From positions 11,024,780 through 11,088,779 of the forward strand of contig NC_080710.1 in assembly GCF_019097595.1 (NCBI RefSeq): a stretch of DNA of 64,000 nucleotides, read 5' to 3'. Below the pieces are notes generated by a model, which worked only from the letters and a program-made list of their open reading frames with translations, was not told the DNA's origin and searched no databases. This document shows, in pieces, positions 45,601 to 57,800 of this stretch; the first letter of the stretch is position 1, and each line of letters begins with the position of its first letter. The DNA is from Hemibagrus wyckioides (Eukaryota > Chordata > Actinopteri > Siluriformes > Bagridae). The position numbers were made by a program, and so were the translations under genes.

Positions 45601-46363
45601 TACTTCTGTTCTTTTGTTGATGTCCTGTGTTTTTTGTTGTGCATTAATATACCCTTTGGATGTCTCTGAATGGGTCCCTTCACTTTCTGGCACTAACTGA
45701 GATCTGGATCACTCCACAGAACTCACAATCTATGTAAAACCAAGAGGGGTAGAGGTACAGGCTTGCTTTTGTCTCAGGGATGGTGCTGCACACCTCTTTC
45801 CCTGTCTCATATCAACATCAAATTCGATAGAGTTACAGTTACACTCACCAAAAACACCATTCCTCTTCCTCCATAGCATACTGTATCGTATCACACCTTC
45901 CTGAAGTCAAACTGCTTGTCCTCTTTACGGCTGGTGTTAACCACATCTTCACTTTCTGCACCCATGGACATCCTCTGCCCTCTGTCTTCTAGACCCAGGA
46001 AGCTTTCTTACCCTGCTTTCATTGGCTGATGGGTCTATTTCACAGCAACCAGAGAGAATTAAGAGCAGCAGGGAGAAAATGACAACTTCTTGTCTTCACA
46101 AATCTTGTCTATTTCCTGTCCAAGATCTTATTTGCTGTAACCTCTGCAATGTAAAAGCTGGTAGCATTTGCACCAGCTTTTACACTTGCAAGATCCTTGC
46201 AAGATCCTTGCAAGCTCCACATATTCACACTTTAATCCTACAGATATGCTTTCATTATCGTCCCTGACTACTAATGACTTCGCCAGCTTTTTTGATTGGT
46301 AGACTGAAAAAATCTGCCAGACCTTCACTCTTATCTTCTACAATGAAAGAGGAGGGAAAGCAA

Positions 46364-46417
<54 letters not shown>

Positions 46418-49400
46418 TGGTTGCTTGTCTCTGGATACACTCCCGAGTTGTCCTCACCCAGGGGGTGCACCTTCTCCAGCAATGATGGCCAGTGGCACTG
46501 GACCTATTCTGCCATCCCTGCACGCAGTCTGATGACACACTGCTCTACTGTGCCAGCAACCACCTTTGATTGGTGTCTCAGAACTGCTGGGAAAAACAAA
46601 CAGGTGGTCAACTCACTGAGCATCTCTGAGTCAGTGAGTGTGACCTTGATGATGTTGTTTGGGCATGTGGCCAGCCAATTACAAGATGGCTTTGTTTAGG
46701 TCTGGGTACTCCAGACGGTTTGCCACAGGTCTCTGGTTAGCCACACTACAACTGCATGGAAAAAAACCTTCTACATCATTGAGCAGCCTGCAGCTGCAGC
46801 CGATGTGGTTTCTCATGGACCATGATCTGATGTATCAGTTGATCTTCTGTCTATTTGGAAGAATGTTGTGAAGTGTTGCATTGCTTCACATTCAGCTCGA
46901 GAACAGCCTGATATTTGCTGCCAGCAAGGGTCTTGATAATGCCAACAAGGGGTGAGGACTTCATGACAGCATATTAAAAGGTTCAACCTTTCGGAATAAA
47001 ACTCCTTAATTATTATTTTTTTTGTGCCAGAAAACAACCTAGCTAAAAAGTGGGATAAGAGTTTTTGTTCAGATGTGTTACAACCGAAAAGGATGTGAGG
47101 ACCCACAAGTAGAACACTATCCCTGACACTGTTGAAAATTGTAGTCACTCACAAGCATCATCCATGCAACCTCAACAACCTAAACAAAATCTGCTGAGAA
47201 GAATAGACAAAAAATTCCTCTCAAATAGTTTACAAAGCCAGGAGAAATTTGTCCCTACATACTAAAGCTGTTATTGCAGCACTGGTTTCTACCAAGTACT
47301 AGTCAAAAGGTATTGGATATTTATTCAAGCAGATCTGCTGAGAAATAGTTTTTAAAAACTATTCTAGAAATAGAATTTTGTTTTTTAAAATGTACGTAGT
47401 TTGCAGCAAAAATGCTGGCAGGATCTGCATAAATATCATTTGTAATCCAGATCAAGAATCTGATGAAGTGGGTTTATAGTTTTGCAAGGATGTTTATGTT
47501 AAAGAGATAATGAGCAGTGACTTGTGCACATTAAACCCTGCTGAGTTCCCTATGAGGATGTGAAAGTGTCTGGAGTATTGAAGGAGAAACCGGCCACAGG
47601 GGAAGTGTTAAAATGAAAAGTGCATAAAGACACATTTCTAACTCCAGATGTTTCTACACACCATAGGTTGATCTAACCTTGATGTTTATTTCTTTTATGT
47701 TTAGATGTTTACAGAAAAGTTCGTCTGTACAAGAGGATTTCCACTATTTTCATCTTTCTCTCTTTGCTCTTGCTGGCTGTGGTTCTTGCTCTGGCTATGA
47801 AGTGTAAGTAAAGCATTTGCAAGTTACTGACTCATTCATACCAAATTGGTGCAACAAAAAGAGTATAATCAACAACAACAACACTTGTATCTCCAGCCTC
47901 GTCCCAAATAAAGAAAATATATGCTAGCTTTCTGTATTCACTTTATTTGCACTGTGGAGGGTGGAATGGAGATGGATATCTAATGTATAAATTAGATATA
48001 AGTACATAAGTTTTGTACATAAATTCATTAAAAAAAACAACAACAAAAAAAAAACCCCACACAGAATTACACAACAAATTTTCAACAAATGTTGCAGCTG
48101 TGTTCATTATAGCGTAACACTGTCTAAACAACAAGCATTTATTGGCCCCTTTTTCAGCTTTTCCACCTCATTGGTGCAGTGTTTGGTTCATTTCTGGTCA
48201 TGCTACTAGATAATGTACAAATGAGACACCATTGTGCTACACTGAATATGATGAAATAATGTCTTCTGATCCTAATAATAAACTCACTTCAAAATAAGAC
48301 AGCTTTGGATAATTGGTGCTGATGATTCTCAATTTTCTCTGTGAATGTATCAGGCTTGCATTTTGCATATTGTCTGTTAACTTCTCCATGGATTGATAAA
48401 CTGTGGTCTGGCTTCTATATTGGCCAAATATCTTGATTAACATAACATTTATTCAGATTTTCTGTAATATTAATCATTTTGGTATCATGTGGGCAGAAGC
48501 TTTTCTGCCCAAAATAGAAAATTAATATTTTGTTGTGCAATTGTTCTTGTTGCTTAAACCTCAGTGTCTGAAGTTCAGTCCAGCGAGAAGTGTCCAGATC
48601 TCATTACTGAAGTGAACAAAATACACAATTACTCCCCAAAACAAGGTAAAATTCTAACATATCCTAACATTCACAATCACCAAAGATGTTCCTTACTTTT
48701 AGTCATTTCTTTATATAATAATGCTCAATTAATATGTTATATTGTTTGTCTGAATTCATTATGTATATTTATGACCTGTGTATTAAAAACTGCTGTTTCT
48801 CAGAAGGGTGTCAGTGCTCTGAGTGTGGGGAGGACTGGGAGAAGTTTGCGAACTCCTGCTACTTCTTTTCTAAGGAGCGTCTAAAATGGCAGGAGAGCAG
48901 GGAGGTGTGTCAGAAACAGGGCGGAGACTTGGTTGTCATCGACAATGAACACATGCAGGTTAAGCAAACTGAAACAAACATTACCATTAAAGAGAGATTA
49001 AAGGTGTATATCTTACTGGTCTGAATTCTGTCTTTATTACTGTAGAGGTTTCTAACTGAGAATGGAAACATGCTGTACTGGATTGGGCTCAAAAAAGAAC
49101 AGCAATGGAATTGGATTAACAGCACTGCACCAACCATGAAGTGAGTCATCCGTGCTTCGTTTCTCACCGTGGTTCTGTTGTTTGTTGGATAGCTTTGGTG
49201 TGGTGGAGTGTTTATTTTTTTAACCAAAAAAGCTGCTTGCCAATGTAACATCCACTAGTTTGTTCACTCAACTACTTCTATCTCAATGATTACTGGGCTT
49301 CCAGACTAAATGCAACAACTCAATAACTCAACTCCTCCAACAAAAAAAAATGAAAGAATCATTTTTGCAAAAAAAAATAAAAGAAATAAAGTATTGACAT

Positions 49401-50639
49401 GAGTACTTTTAATGCTGAAAGAATCAGTGTTGTATAATGCAGAAGGAATGTGTTAAATATCCCTTAACTTGAACTAATTTGGCCGATCAACTTTGTGCTA
49501 TACAGCTTCTCATGGACTGGAATTATTTGTGGAAATCTACATTGTGAAAATGACACTATAACTACAGTATATTTATTTAGTGTAACTGCACTATTATTAC
49601 TTTACTGTATTATATTACCCAGAAAAGTGATAAAATGATAAAATGTTTCAGTGAGGCATTATTTATGGCCACAGAACTTTTTCTGAATTATAATAGTTAT
49701 TGTAATTATTTGTTATTGGTCACATGATAAGTGTTCAGAATCCCAGAATAGACCTTTCTTGGTGGTTGCACCAGATATTTTTTAAAATAAATTTTCAGCG
49801 ACCAACCTTAGTATGACAGCAATAAACACAAGTGCTTTGCGGTTTTGGATAGTAACGCCAAAACAATGCCAAAATAAAAATATAAAAGACTTTAGAACAA
49901 TTTCAAACCTGTGTTCAGTATAGCACAAATGATTGGATGGTTGCACCATATGATATTTTGAGTTCTCTAATAACCCAATACATAAAAAACTGAAAATAAA
50001 TAAATAAATAAATAAATACACAAATACAGTACATGATGTACAATATATATTTTGTCCTATTATACATTTTGATTTTTTTCAAGGCACATAACACATGGAC
50101 ATAAAAACCATCATATATTCTTCCTCTTTTTCTTCTTCTTCTTCTTCTTCTTCTTCTTCTCCTGTTTATCTGAATATACACACTTTAACAGTTTTTGACA
50201 CATTATAGACAGATAACTCTGTAAAGGGCAGATTTTTGCAATCTGTATCCTGAAGTAGTTCTGCACACTACAATTTTGTAATGTCTGTAATCTATCTGAG
50301 ACAGACTGATGAAATATGTATATTCTCATTGGCCACTTTAATGGGAACACCTGTGAAATTTACATCTGCAAATTTAAGAAATTACACTAGCCAATTATAT
50401 CAGCCAATCATGTGCTTTTCCACTGTTAATCTGCCCATTTTATGTGAACCTGTGCTCACTGTAGCCTCCGATTCTTATTGTTTGTATGTTTATATATGTT
50501 TTGCAGATACTGGTCCTATGGCCAGCCAAATCCAGACTCTCAAGGCTTCTGTGCACTGCTAAATGGAGGGTCAAAACTGAACAACTGGCTTTCAAACTCC
50601 TGTGAGGTGTATTCAAATTTCATTTGTCAGAAACGTTAA
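42669..50639 (+). CDS. Lectin D: C-type-lectin-like receptor with two tyrosine-module exons
   Basis: Exons: 42669-42765, 42967-43074, 43497-43634, 47705-47803, 48565-48645, 48804-48958, 49046-49140, 50507-50639; 906 nt, 301 aa plus stop, in frame with GT/AG borders. The start has a good context (aaaccATGG). The tail (1-125) has two modules: Y44 (VYCKL) with Y55 (IYSLA), and Y91 (VYTRL) with Y102 (VYMSV). The helix is at about 126-147, then a one-exon stalk and a CTLD from about 175 with WIGLKKEQQ, QPN and WLS in the sugar/calcium loops, ending CQKR. The CTLD and stalk group with B. It lies tail to tail with the channel gene, 549 bases apart. A 4-kb intron between exons 3 and 4 holds a LINE insertion. 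Confidence 0.8.
44133..45244 (+). mobile_element. 5'-truncated non-LTR retrotransposon with 13-bp target duplication
   Basis: A + strand frame (44193-44888) encodes the reverse transcriptase core with FVDLEKAYDGVPREELW, HQGLALNPFLF and FADDIVICS (the [Y/F]xDD catalytic motif). A frameshift follows, and a second frame (44897-45154) continues with SARIKGKVYKIVVRPAMLYG and RRESEYIGRRMLDME. It ends in (GAA)n. 'cattaacattaag' at 44120-44132 and 45245-45257 is the target-site duplication. Confidence 0.85.
45560..46330 (+). mobile_element. Probable LINE endonuclease-region relic
   Basis: Broken frames resemble the apurinic endonuclease part of L2/CR1-like LINEs (LALTE-W-T near 45690, then 'HTSFPVSYQHQ'-like residues). 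A later piece near 46265 reads TNDFASFFIG. Many stops. Confidence 0.4.
46363..46414. repeat. (GA)n microsatellite
   Basis: Dinucleotide run in lectin D intron 3. Confidence 0.9.
46960..47520. other. Intron sequence without recognised features
   Basis: Within lectin D intron 3; no exon or repeat family recognised. Confidence 0.35.
47540..47611 (+). pseudogene. Decayed alternative first exon of lectin D
   Basis: 'tgaggatgtgaaagtgtctgg' and 'aaaccggccacagg' align with the alternative first exon of A and B. The ATG has become GTG, TGA interrupts the frame, and the donor GT has become GG. The X-box/CCAAT block is not found upstream. Confidence 0.65.
49141..50506. other. Last intron of lectin D
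   Basis: AT-rich, with a (TTC)n run at about 50127-50160. A short Tc1-like scrap lies near 50330. No gene seen. Confidence 0.5.
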
Positions 50640-51136
50640 AAGAGGAGAACGGCAACCATAACCATCACATATATCTGCTTCATTTGCCTTTAATATCATC
50701 ACTTTACTGTTATACTTACCTTTTACAAATGCAGTTCATAAATAATAACAAATACAGAATCAGTACATGCAACAATCCTGTTCTGTGATGCACAATCAAG
50801 TAGACATGCTAAGTATTTTACATGATTGAGAAAATGAGACATGCTAAGTGTATTCATTGAAAGTGACTCTGTGCTTATATTACTTGAAAATTGTAACGCT
50901 ATTAATTGCACTGATACAAAATAATTTTGCACTAATTTCTATAAAAACCTTATTTGCACTAAAAACTTTGCAGAATGTATTATAAAATTAAAAATATACC
51001 TATGTAGCTGCCTTCAGAATAAGTAGTCAGAAGTCATTGTCCTTAATAATTAGTGGAAGTCATTGTCCTCAATTTAATATTCAGTTCTTAATGCACCCAT
51101 TCTATGTGATTTTTCACCTCAAAGTAGTATTCACTC

Positions 51137-51142
51137 AATAAA
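51137..51142 (+). terminator. Putative polyadenylation signal of lectin D
   Basis: AATAAA 498 bases after the lectin D stop and 47 bases before the end of the opposite-strand channel coding region. Its position is conserved after A and B. Confidence 0.45.
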
Positions 51143-51188
51143 ACAATGAAATGTACAGAATCAGTATACTTTCAATACATTTCATCTA

Positions 51189-53361
51189 TTAAACAGGTCT
51201 CATCTCTTGAGCATCCAAATGATCTTCATTCTCTAGCTCTAAACCGAGAAGACTTTGGCGTATAATTTGCCAGCAAAGCACGGATTTCCTGTTGCCATCT
51301 GAGCTGTCGTTCTGCATGCTTTTCATGTCCGCAGGTTCATGGGCCATGTCATTTCTCTCACCTCCCTGTTTCTTGTCCGATTCATCATTTTTTGATAACA
51401 AATTAACGTAGCGTCTGATCTTCTGCATAAACTGGTCATTGCGGTCCTCCACTCTGAAATAAATGCAGTGTTAAATGAAATAAGTGTTCATATTATTTCT
51501 TTGAATAGGGTGCCTGAAGTACAGACTGACTGGGGCACCCTGCACACATACATTCACACACTCATTTACATACAAGAGTAATCCACCTACATGCAACTGC
51601 TACAGTAAAACTCAGAGGAAAACCATGCAGACGCAAAGAAAACAGTATTCTCTTTTTGATTAATTATCATATCATGAAATGTTTAAAATGGTCATCATCG
51701 CAGTATAATTGGCCATCATGTTTGTATTCCTTACCGGAGGTACCAGCGGTCTTCCAGGCCATAGTTCAGACCACATATGCCCAGCCTTGGCCACAAACAC
51801 CGTGGCAGCCGATGTTCCAGCATCAGAGTGGTGGCTACCACCTACGCATATCCCAAAGTAATCAGTCCTCCAACATGGTACAGTGATTCATTCAATTTCT
51901 CAAAGGTGTCTGCAATTTGTAGGTTTTTTCCAATACCCACCTGGGTTCTCCAGAGTTCATCTCGCTCCTGCGCAACCCTCCACTGTGTGTCACTCATCAT
52001 GGCTGTGAGGAGGCTGAGTAGGAGGAGATGGGATACCACACTGAAGCAGCAGAAGACCACATGCACAATGGGGTGAGTGTGGATGGTGTGGTCCACAGGC
52101 AAATCAATCAGACCCACAGTCAGCTCAAACATAGTGAAGAGTGTGATGGGGTATGAGCGCATCGCTGGTATGGACAGATGCTCCTGAGTCATGTAGACAG
52201 TCCACAGAGCTAGAGTGCAGATGAGGAAACTGCAGGTTAAGTATATGTTTTTAAAATTGTAGATTCATTTATGCTACATCTAACTGTGTATTCTAGAGTT
52301 TAATTTACCTGTGGAGAATCCTAAAAGGGCAATGACACTCAACCACATGAACTTGGTTAGGTCTCCAAATATAATCTACAAAATTAAAAAAAAAAAATTG
52401 GTGTCAAGATTCTAACAGAACCTATAGTTGGTTGCATTTAGCAAGTAGCAAGTGCTATACCACAAAAGATTCTCTTTAACTTTTTTTAACCTAGGGTAAA
52501 ATGTTATAAAAGTGTTTTTTCACCAAACATTACATATTTATTAACTTTTAGAGTGGTTCATATATCTTTGCTTGGTTTACAAATGGAAATGTTAGAGGAA
52601 GGGAGAGTTTGAGAGGAGAAGGTCTGATGTGATCACCTTCTGGATCACGATGACATAAGGCCCAAGCATTTCAAAACCTCGAGCAAAGTACAAGACATTG
52701 CACCAGCCTAAGACCAGACACGCAGCCATCAGTCCAGTCTCGCCTGGCATCTCAGTGAGTCTCAGTACACACAGTAACACTGCCAGCAATGCATAGGTGA
52801 CCCTACACACCAAAATGGACAGAAGAGAAATGAACAGGAGATAATAGTTGAATAATAGTTATTCATAAAACCCAATGTGTGACCCACAATGCTGTTGGTG
52901 TTATGAGTCAGTGTGACAGGATCATGGACAATATGAAGTAAATTAGACCTACAGAGTGACATGGAAAGGGCCTCCAAGCGCAGTCTGACCAAAATATCTC
53001 TTTGCTCCAACTCTTAGGATATCTGGTATCTGAGCATAAATCACATGCATGAGTTATAAGTTCAAGTGTTATGACTCTTATTAAAATCATATACTATATA
53101 CTAAATGTTTGTCTTGTAATTCAGCTGGGTAAAACAGAAATTTGTTAACAGATTATTTGGACTTCCTGCAATAAATGTGTAACATCTTAGGAACTTATTG
53201 TGAAAGTGTTTCTTTATATGTGCATACTTACCTCCAGTAGCAGGATGATGATGGCTCCTATAACACTGATGATCTCTCCACCCAGCCGCAGGTGATCTGC
53301 ATAAGACACATAACTCTCCTGTACACACACATACACAGACACTTATTGTGTGCCTTGAAAG

Positions 53362-53427
<66 letters not shown>

Positions 53428-54858
53428 GGGAGGAGTCAATCAAGCAGTCATTAAATTAAAGGTAGCAATGAAAATGCGTACCTTGAGAGTTTTCTGTATC
53501 ATGATGGTTTGGTCTTCAGGTGTTTTTGTGTAGTTCTCTGGTATTTGCTTTAGAGGGCGGTGCATACAACACAAAGTGAATGTCCCGATGTACAGCAGGT
53601 ACACCAGCAGCAACAACCTGTATGACAGCATTTCCCATGATATAAAGCAAACATGATACCAGATCAGCACGCTGTCTCTCAGTGTGGGCAGCGTGTTTAC
53701 AAAACATTAAATATCTCGTATATCAGTGTGATAAGATATGCTGATGTTCCATAAAATAAATTTTCCAGTGACACTGAAAATCTGATATAATGCAGTGCTG
53801 TTGAGCCTCTAGAGAAACTAGACTGAGGGACTATACTGTTTGTACAGTGGGAAAAAATACACTTTACATGTACACAGGGTGTATTTAATGAGAAATAAAA
53901 CATAGTGCATGCTATTACAGGAAAATAATTGGACTGTTACCATTCAGAGGTTTATTATTTTCCTGCAATCGCACATTGTGTTTTATTTCCCTTATACCGC
54001 AGCAATTAGCCAACAAAGGCACTTTTTAATTGATTAATGAACAACATATACATTATATCTGTTTATATGTTTCGGAACATCCTGCTCACACTTCTTCTGC
54101 TAAAGAAAATAAATCAAAACCTTCTGATAAATCATATTTGAGAATTCAACAGTACTTGTAGTGTAAGGTGAGTTATTATAGCCCTCCTTTATAATGCGTA
54201 TTTTTATTACCTGAAATAGAATTTCCCATAAAGATTCCACTTAAGATTGATGAGCTGCTGGACGGGAGTCAACTCTAGGATTTTTCTAGCCTGTGAAAAG
54301 AAATTAAAACCTATAGGAATTAACTTGGTAGAAGTGCTAGGAGTAAGCCAATTCAAAAGTGAATACAATAGGAAATATATACACTTCTCTTTTGAGTTCA
54401 GTTTATAACTTAACACTTACATTCCTTTTTTGACTGGAGACAATTAGTTCAAGCACTGAGACATCGTCTGTGCGGGAATCTATTTCTGTAAGGTCATAGA
54501 GGTAGGAGCTCAAAGGCCCCAGGCTCCACTGGACAATTCGTCTGCGGTTCACCATGTGTTGAAAAGCCTGGTGATGGAAAAAGAAAATCACCTCAGTCAA
54601 TACTATATACTAATATTTTTGTAAAGAGACACCCAAAATCAGTTGCCATGTTTGACGGTTCTCCCATGACTGTAACAATTACGTTAATTTTTGGGCTATT
54701 TTTTAGATTTTTTATCTCAGATCAAAATGACTATAACCTCTGTAATGTAAATATGATATCTAAATTAGAAGGTGATGTATGCGCAAACTGCTACTATGTT
54801 TTAGTAAAAAGTGTAAATCATCACAAGTAGTTTGTGTTCAAACATCTTTACTATAAGG

Positions 54859-54892
<34 letters not shown>

Positions 54893-57800
54893 ATAATAAT
54901 AAAATATTTTATTTATACACAATCAGGGTGATCAAACATCAAAATAAAATATAAAAGTGCGATCTTATTATCATGGCTTGGTTGTTGACACTAGTGGCTG
55001 ATTTCAGTATTATAGAAACTGCTGATCTATTGGGAATTTTGTACACAGCAAGCTGTAAATTACAGAGCGAAAACAAAAAAACACTGAGTGAGTGACAGTT
55101 CTGTGGGTGGAAACACCTTTGTTGATATGAGAGGTCATAGCTAAATTAACAAATTGGTTCTAGCTGCCTGCAAGGATAGAATAACCCATATAAGCACTGT
55201 TTATAAGTGTGGTGAGCAGAAAAGTATCTCAGTATGCACAAAAGATTAAACCTTTAAGTGGATAAGCTATAGGGATAGAACACATTGGGTTCCAAGAACA
55301 TGAATCTGAGGCTACAGTTGGCACAGGCTTAACTAAACTGGACAGTCACCTGGTCTTTTTCTAGCATCAGATTTAAGCTGACATGAGTAGAACCTGATGT
55401 GGTCTTCTGCTGTTGTTGTAGCTCATCCACCTTCAGGTTTGATTTTTTGTGTGTTCTGAGGTTTCCGCTCATTACAGTTGTACAGAGTGCTTACTATAAA
55501 TTACTATAGATTTCCTGTCAGCTCAAACCCTTCTGGTCATTCTCGTGACTCTGGTAGTTAGTCTGGTCAGTCTCTTGCATCATCAAGGAGTTTTAGCCTC
55601 CACACATCAGATTCTAGAGACTGTTGTGAAAATATCGGCATTATTTGAAATACTCAAAGCAGCTTATCTGGCACTAACAATCATGCCACAGTCACAGTCA
55701 CATGGATCAACTTTTTCCCCAGTCTGCTTTTTGATGTTAACATGATTTTATGCACTGTGCTGCTGCCACATGGCTGCTTAGATAATTGCATGAATGTGCA
55801 AATATACAGGTGTTCATAATAAATTGGATACTAAAGTATATAAGCAGTCTGTGGGTGATACATGGTGAATGCATAAAGTCTCTCACCACAACATTGCCCT
55901 TTTTTGCAGCAAGCTTGAAAGGAGTGAGACCTTTGTAATTTGGCACTAAGTCCAGTGGCATTGTGGTGTCCAGCTCAGCATCCAGGTTTAGCACCATGTC
56001 CATAACTTGACACGAGATAATTTTGTTAGGCTGCAGAACCAAAAGGTGCAGAATAGTGTTCCCTGTTTGGGAGCAAGTAATGGAGTGAGACAGGTGAAGC
56101 TAGGAGAGTTGAATAAAAATAGATTACTTTACATGTATGGCACACATTTAGTAGATTGTCAGAGGTGGGAAAATTACCATGTTATTGTACATAAGTCTGT
56201 TTTTATCTGTTTTTACTTTTTATATTTCAAAAGATGAATCTCCTCTCTTTTTACTAATCACTAATTTCATAGGGTGGCAAAATTCCTAACAAATCTAAAC
56301 ATTAACAGATTTTACAACAAGAGTAAGACATTACTGTAATCTATCTGCTGCCACATAAACTTTTTCCCATCTCCATTGGTTCCATGGTAAAAGAGGCATT
56401 AATATATGATCAGTAGCTGATCAGTACAATCAAAATTTTTAGTAAATAGAATGCATCTTTTACTTTAGGATGGGTGATAGAAAAAAATCTACATTTTTCA
56501 GACTTGAAAAATACCAAAATAGCACCATCTATAAACTGTCCGAGACCTCTGAAGGTGTGCTGTGGTATCTGGCACCATGTTTACAGCAGATACTTTAAGG
56601 GGGCTCCATGGATCAGGCTTGCACATCCCACAAATGCTTGTTAAGATTGAGATCTTTGTTGTGTTCCTCAAAATCATTCCTGAACAATCTTTTTGCAGTG
56701 TGGCAGGACATATTACCCTGCTGAAAGAGGCCTCTGTACCAATGATATGAAGCACTGTCAAAGTAACATCCACATGAAAGCCAGGACCCACGGTTTCCAA
56801 GCAGAATATTGTCCAGAGCATCACACTGCCTCTACCAGCTAGCTTTCCTCCCATGGTGCATCCTGGTGTCCTCTCTTCCCAAGTAAGCACCATACAAGCA
56901 CCCAGCCATCTTCATGATGGAAAAGAAAACATGATTCATCAGTCCAGCCCTTGGAGCCCACTGTAGGTGCTTTCGGTGGTATAGAGGAGTCAGCATAGGC
57001 ACTCTGAAAGGTCTGTGGTTATGCAGGCTCATAAGAAGGTGTGATGCACTGTGGTCTGACACCTTTCTGTTGCTAGATCATCAGTTGTCTTTCCTTAGAC
57101 CACATTTGGTAGGTACTCACCACTGCATACCAAGAACGCCTCAAAACACCTGCTGTTTTGGAGATGCTCTGATCCAGTTGTCACAGTTTGGCCCTTGACA
57201 AAGTCACACATATCCTTATACTTGCCAAGTTTAATGTATTAACTTCAAGAACTGACTCTGTTCACTTGCTGCCTAATATTTATCCCACCCCTTAACAGGT
57301 GCCACTTTAATGAGATAATCAATGTCAGTGATTCTAATGATATGAATTGTGTATATAAACATGTATCTTGATAAGCGCACTGATTAGCAAAAATCATTAC
57401 ATTCAAAACATAAAACATTAATTCAACTGAGTTAATCGTGAAAATCACTCAGCACTACTTATATTTTTACTTTCATACAAACAAGCCAATTTCAACTTTT
57501 CTTTTATAACTTCACTGAGGACTGTGTATATATTAAGTGAAACTGCACTTTCCATTGAATTAATAATTTCAGTACTTTTACCACCTCTGTAGATTGTGCT
57601 GCAATCTGCATAAAAAGGGAGATGTTACCCATAGGCATATTTTGCACTTACCGAGGGAGTCCTGAGCCCGAATGTTAGCACCAGCCTTTATCAACATCGA
57701 GAAGATTTCTTCATTACCAATACAGCTAGCGAAGGCCAGGATGTGCTCACCTAAAAACACAGAACATCAAAAACCACTTGAACTTAAATGTTGCTATTAA

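Noticed and set aside
52209..52375. Apparent frameshift between channel exons 13 and 14
   Set aside because: Using the acceptor ctgcag gives a phase clash and a stop, but the next acceptor, ctctag before CTCTGTGG at 52209, restores the frame and gives a pore segment of the same length as other TRPV5/6 proteins.
53348..53533. Small frame rich in SIYLSIYL repeats
   Set aside because: Translation of a (TATC)n microsatellite.
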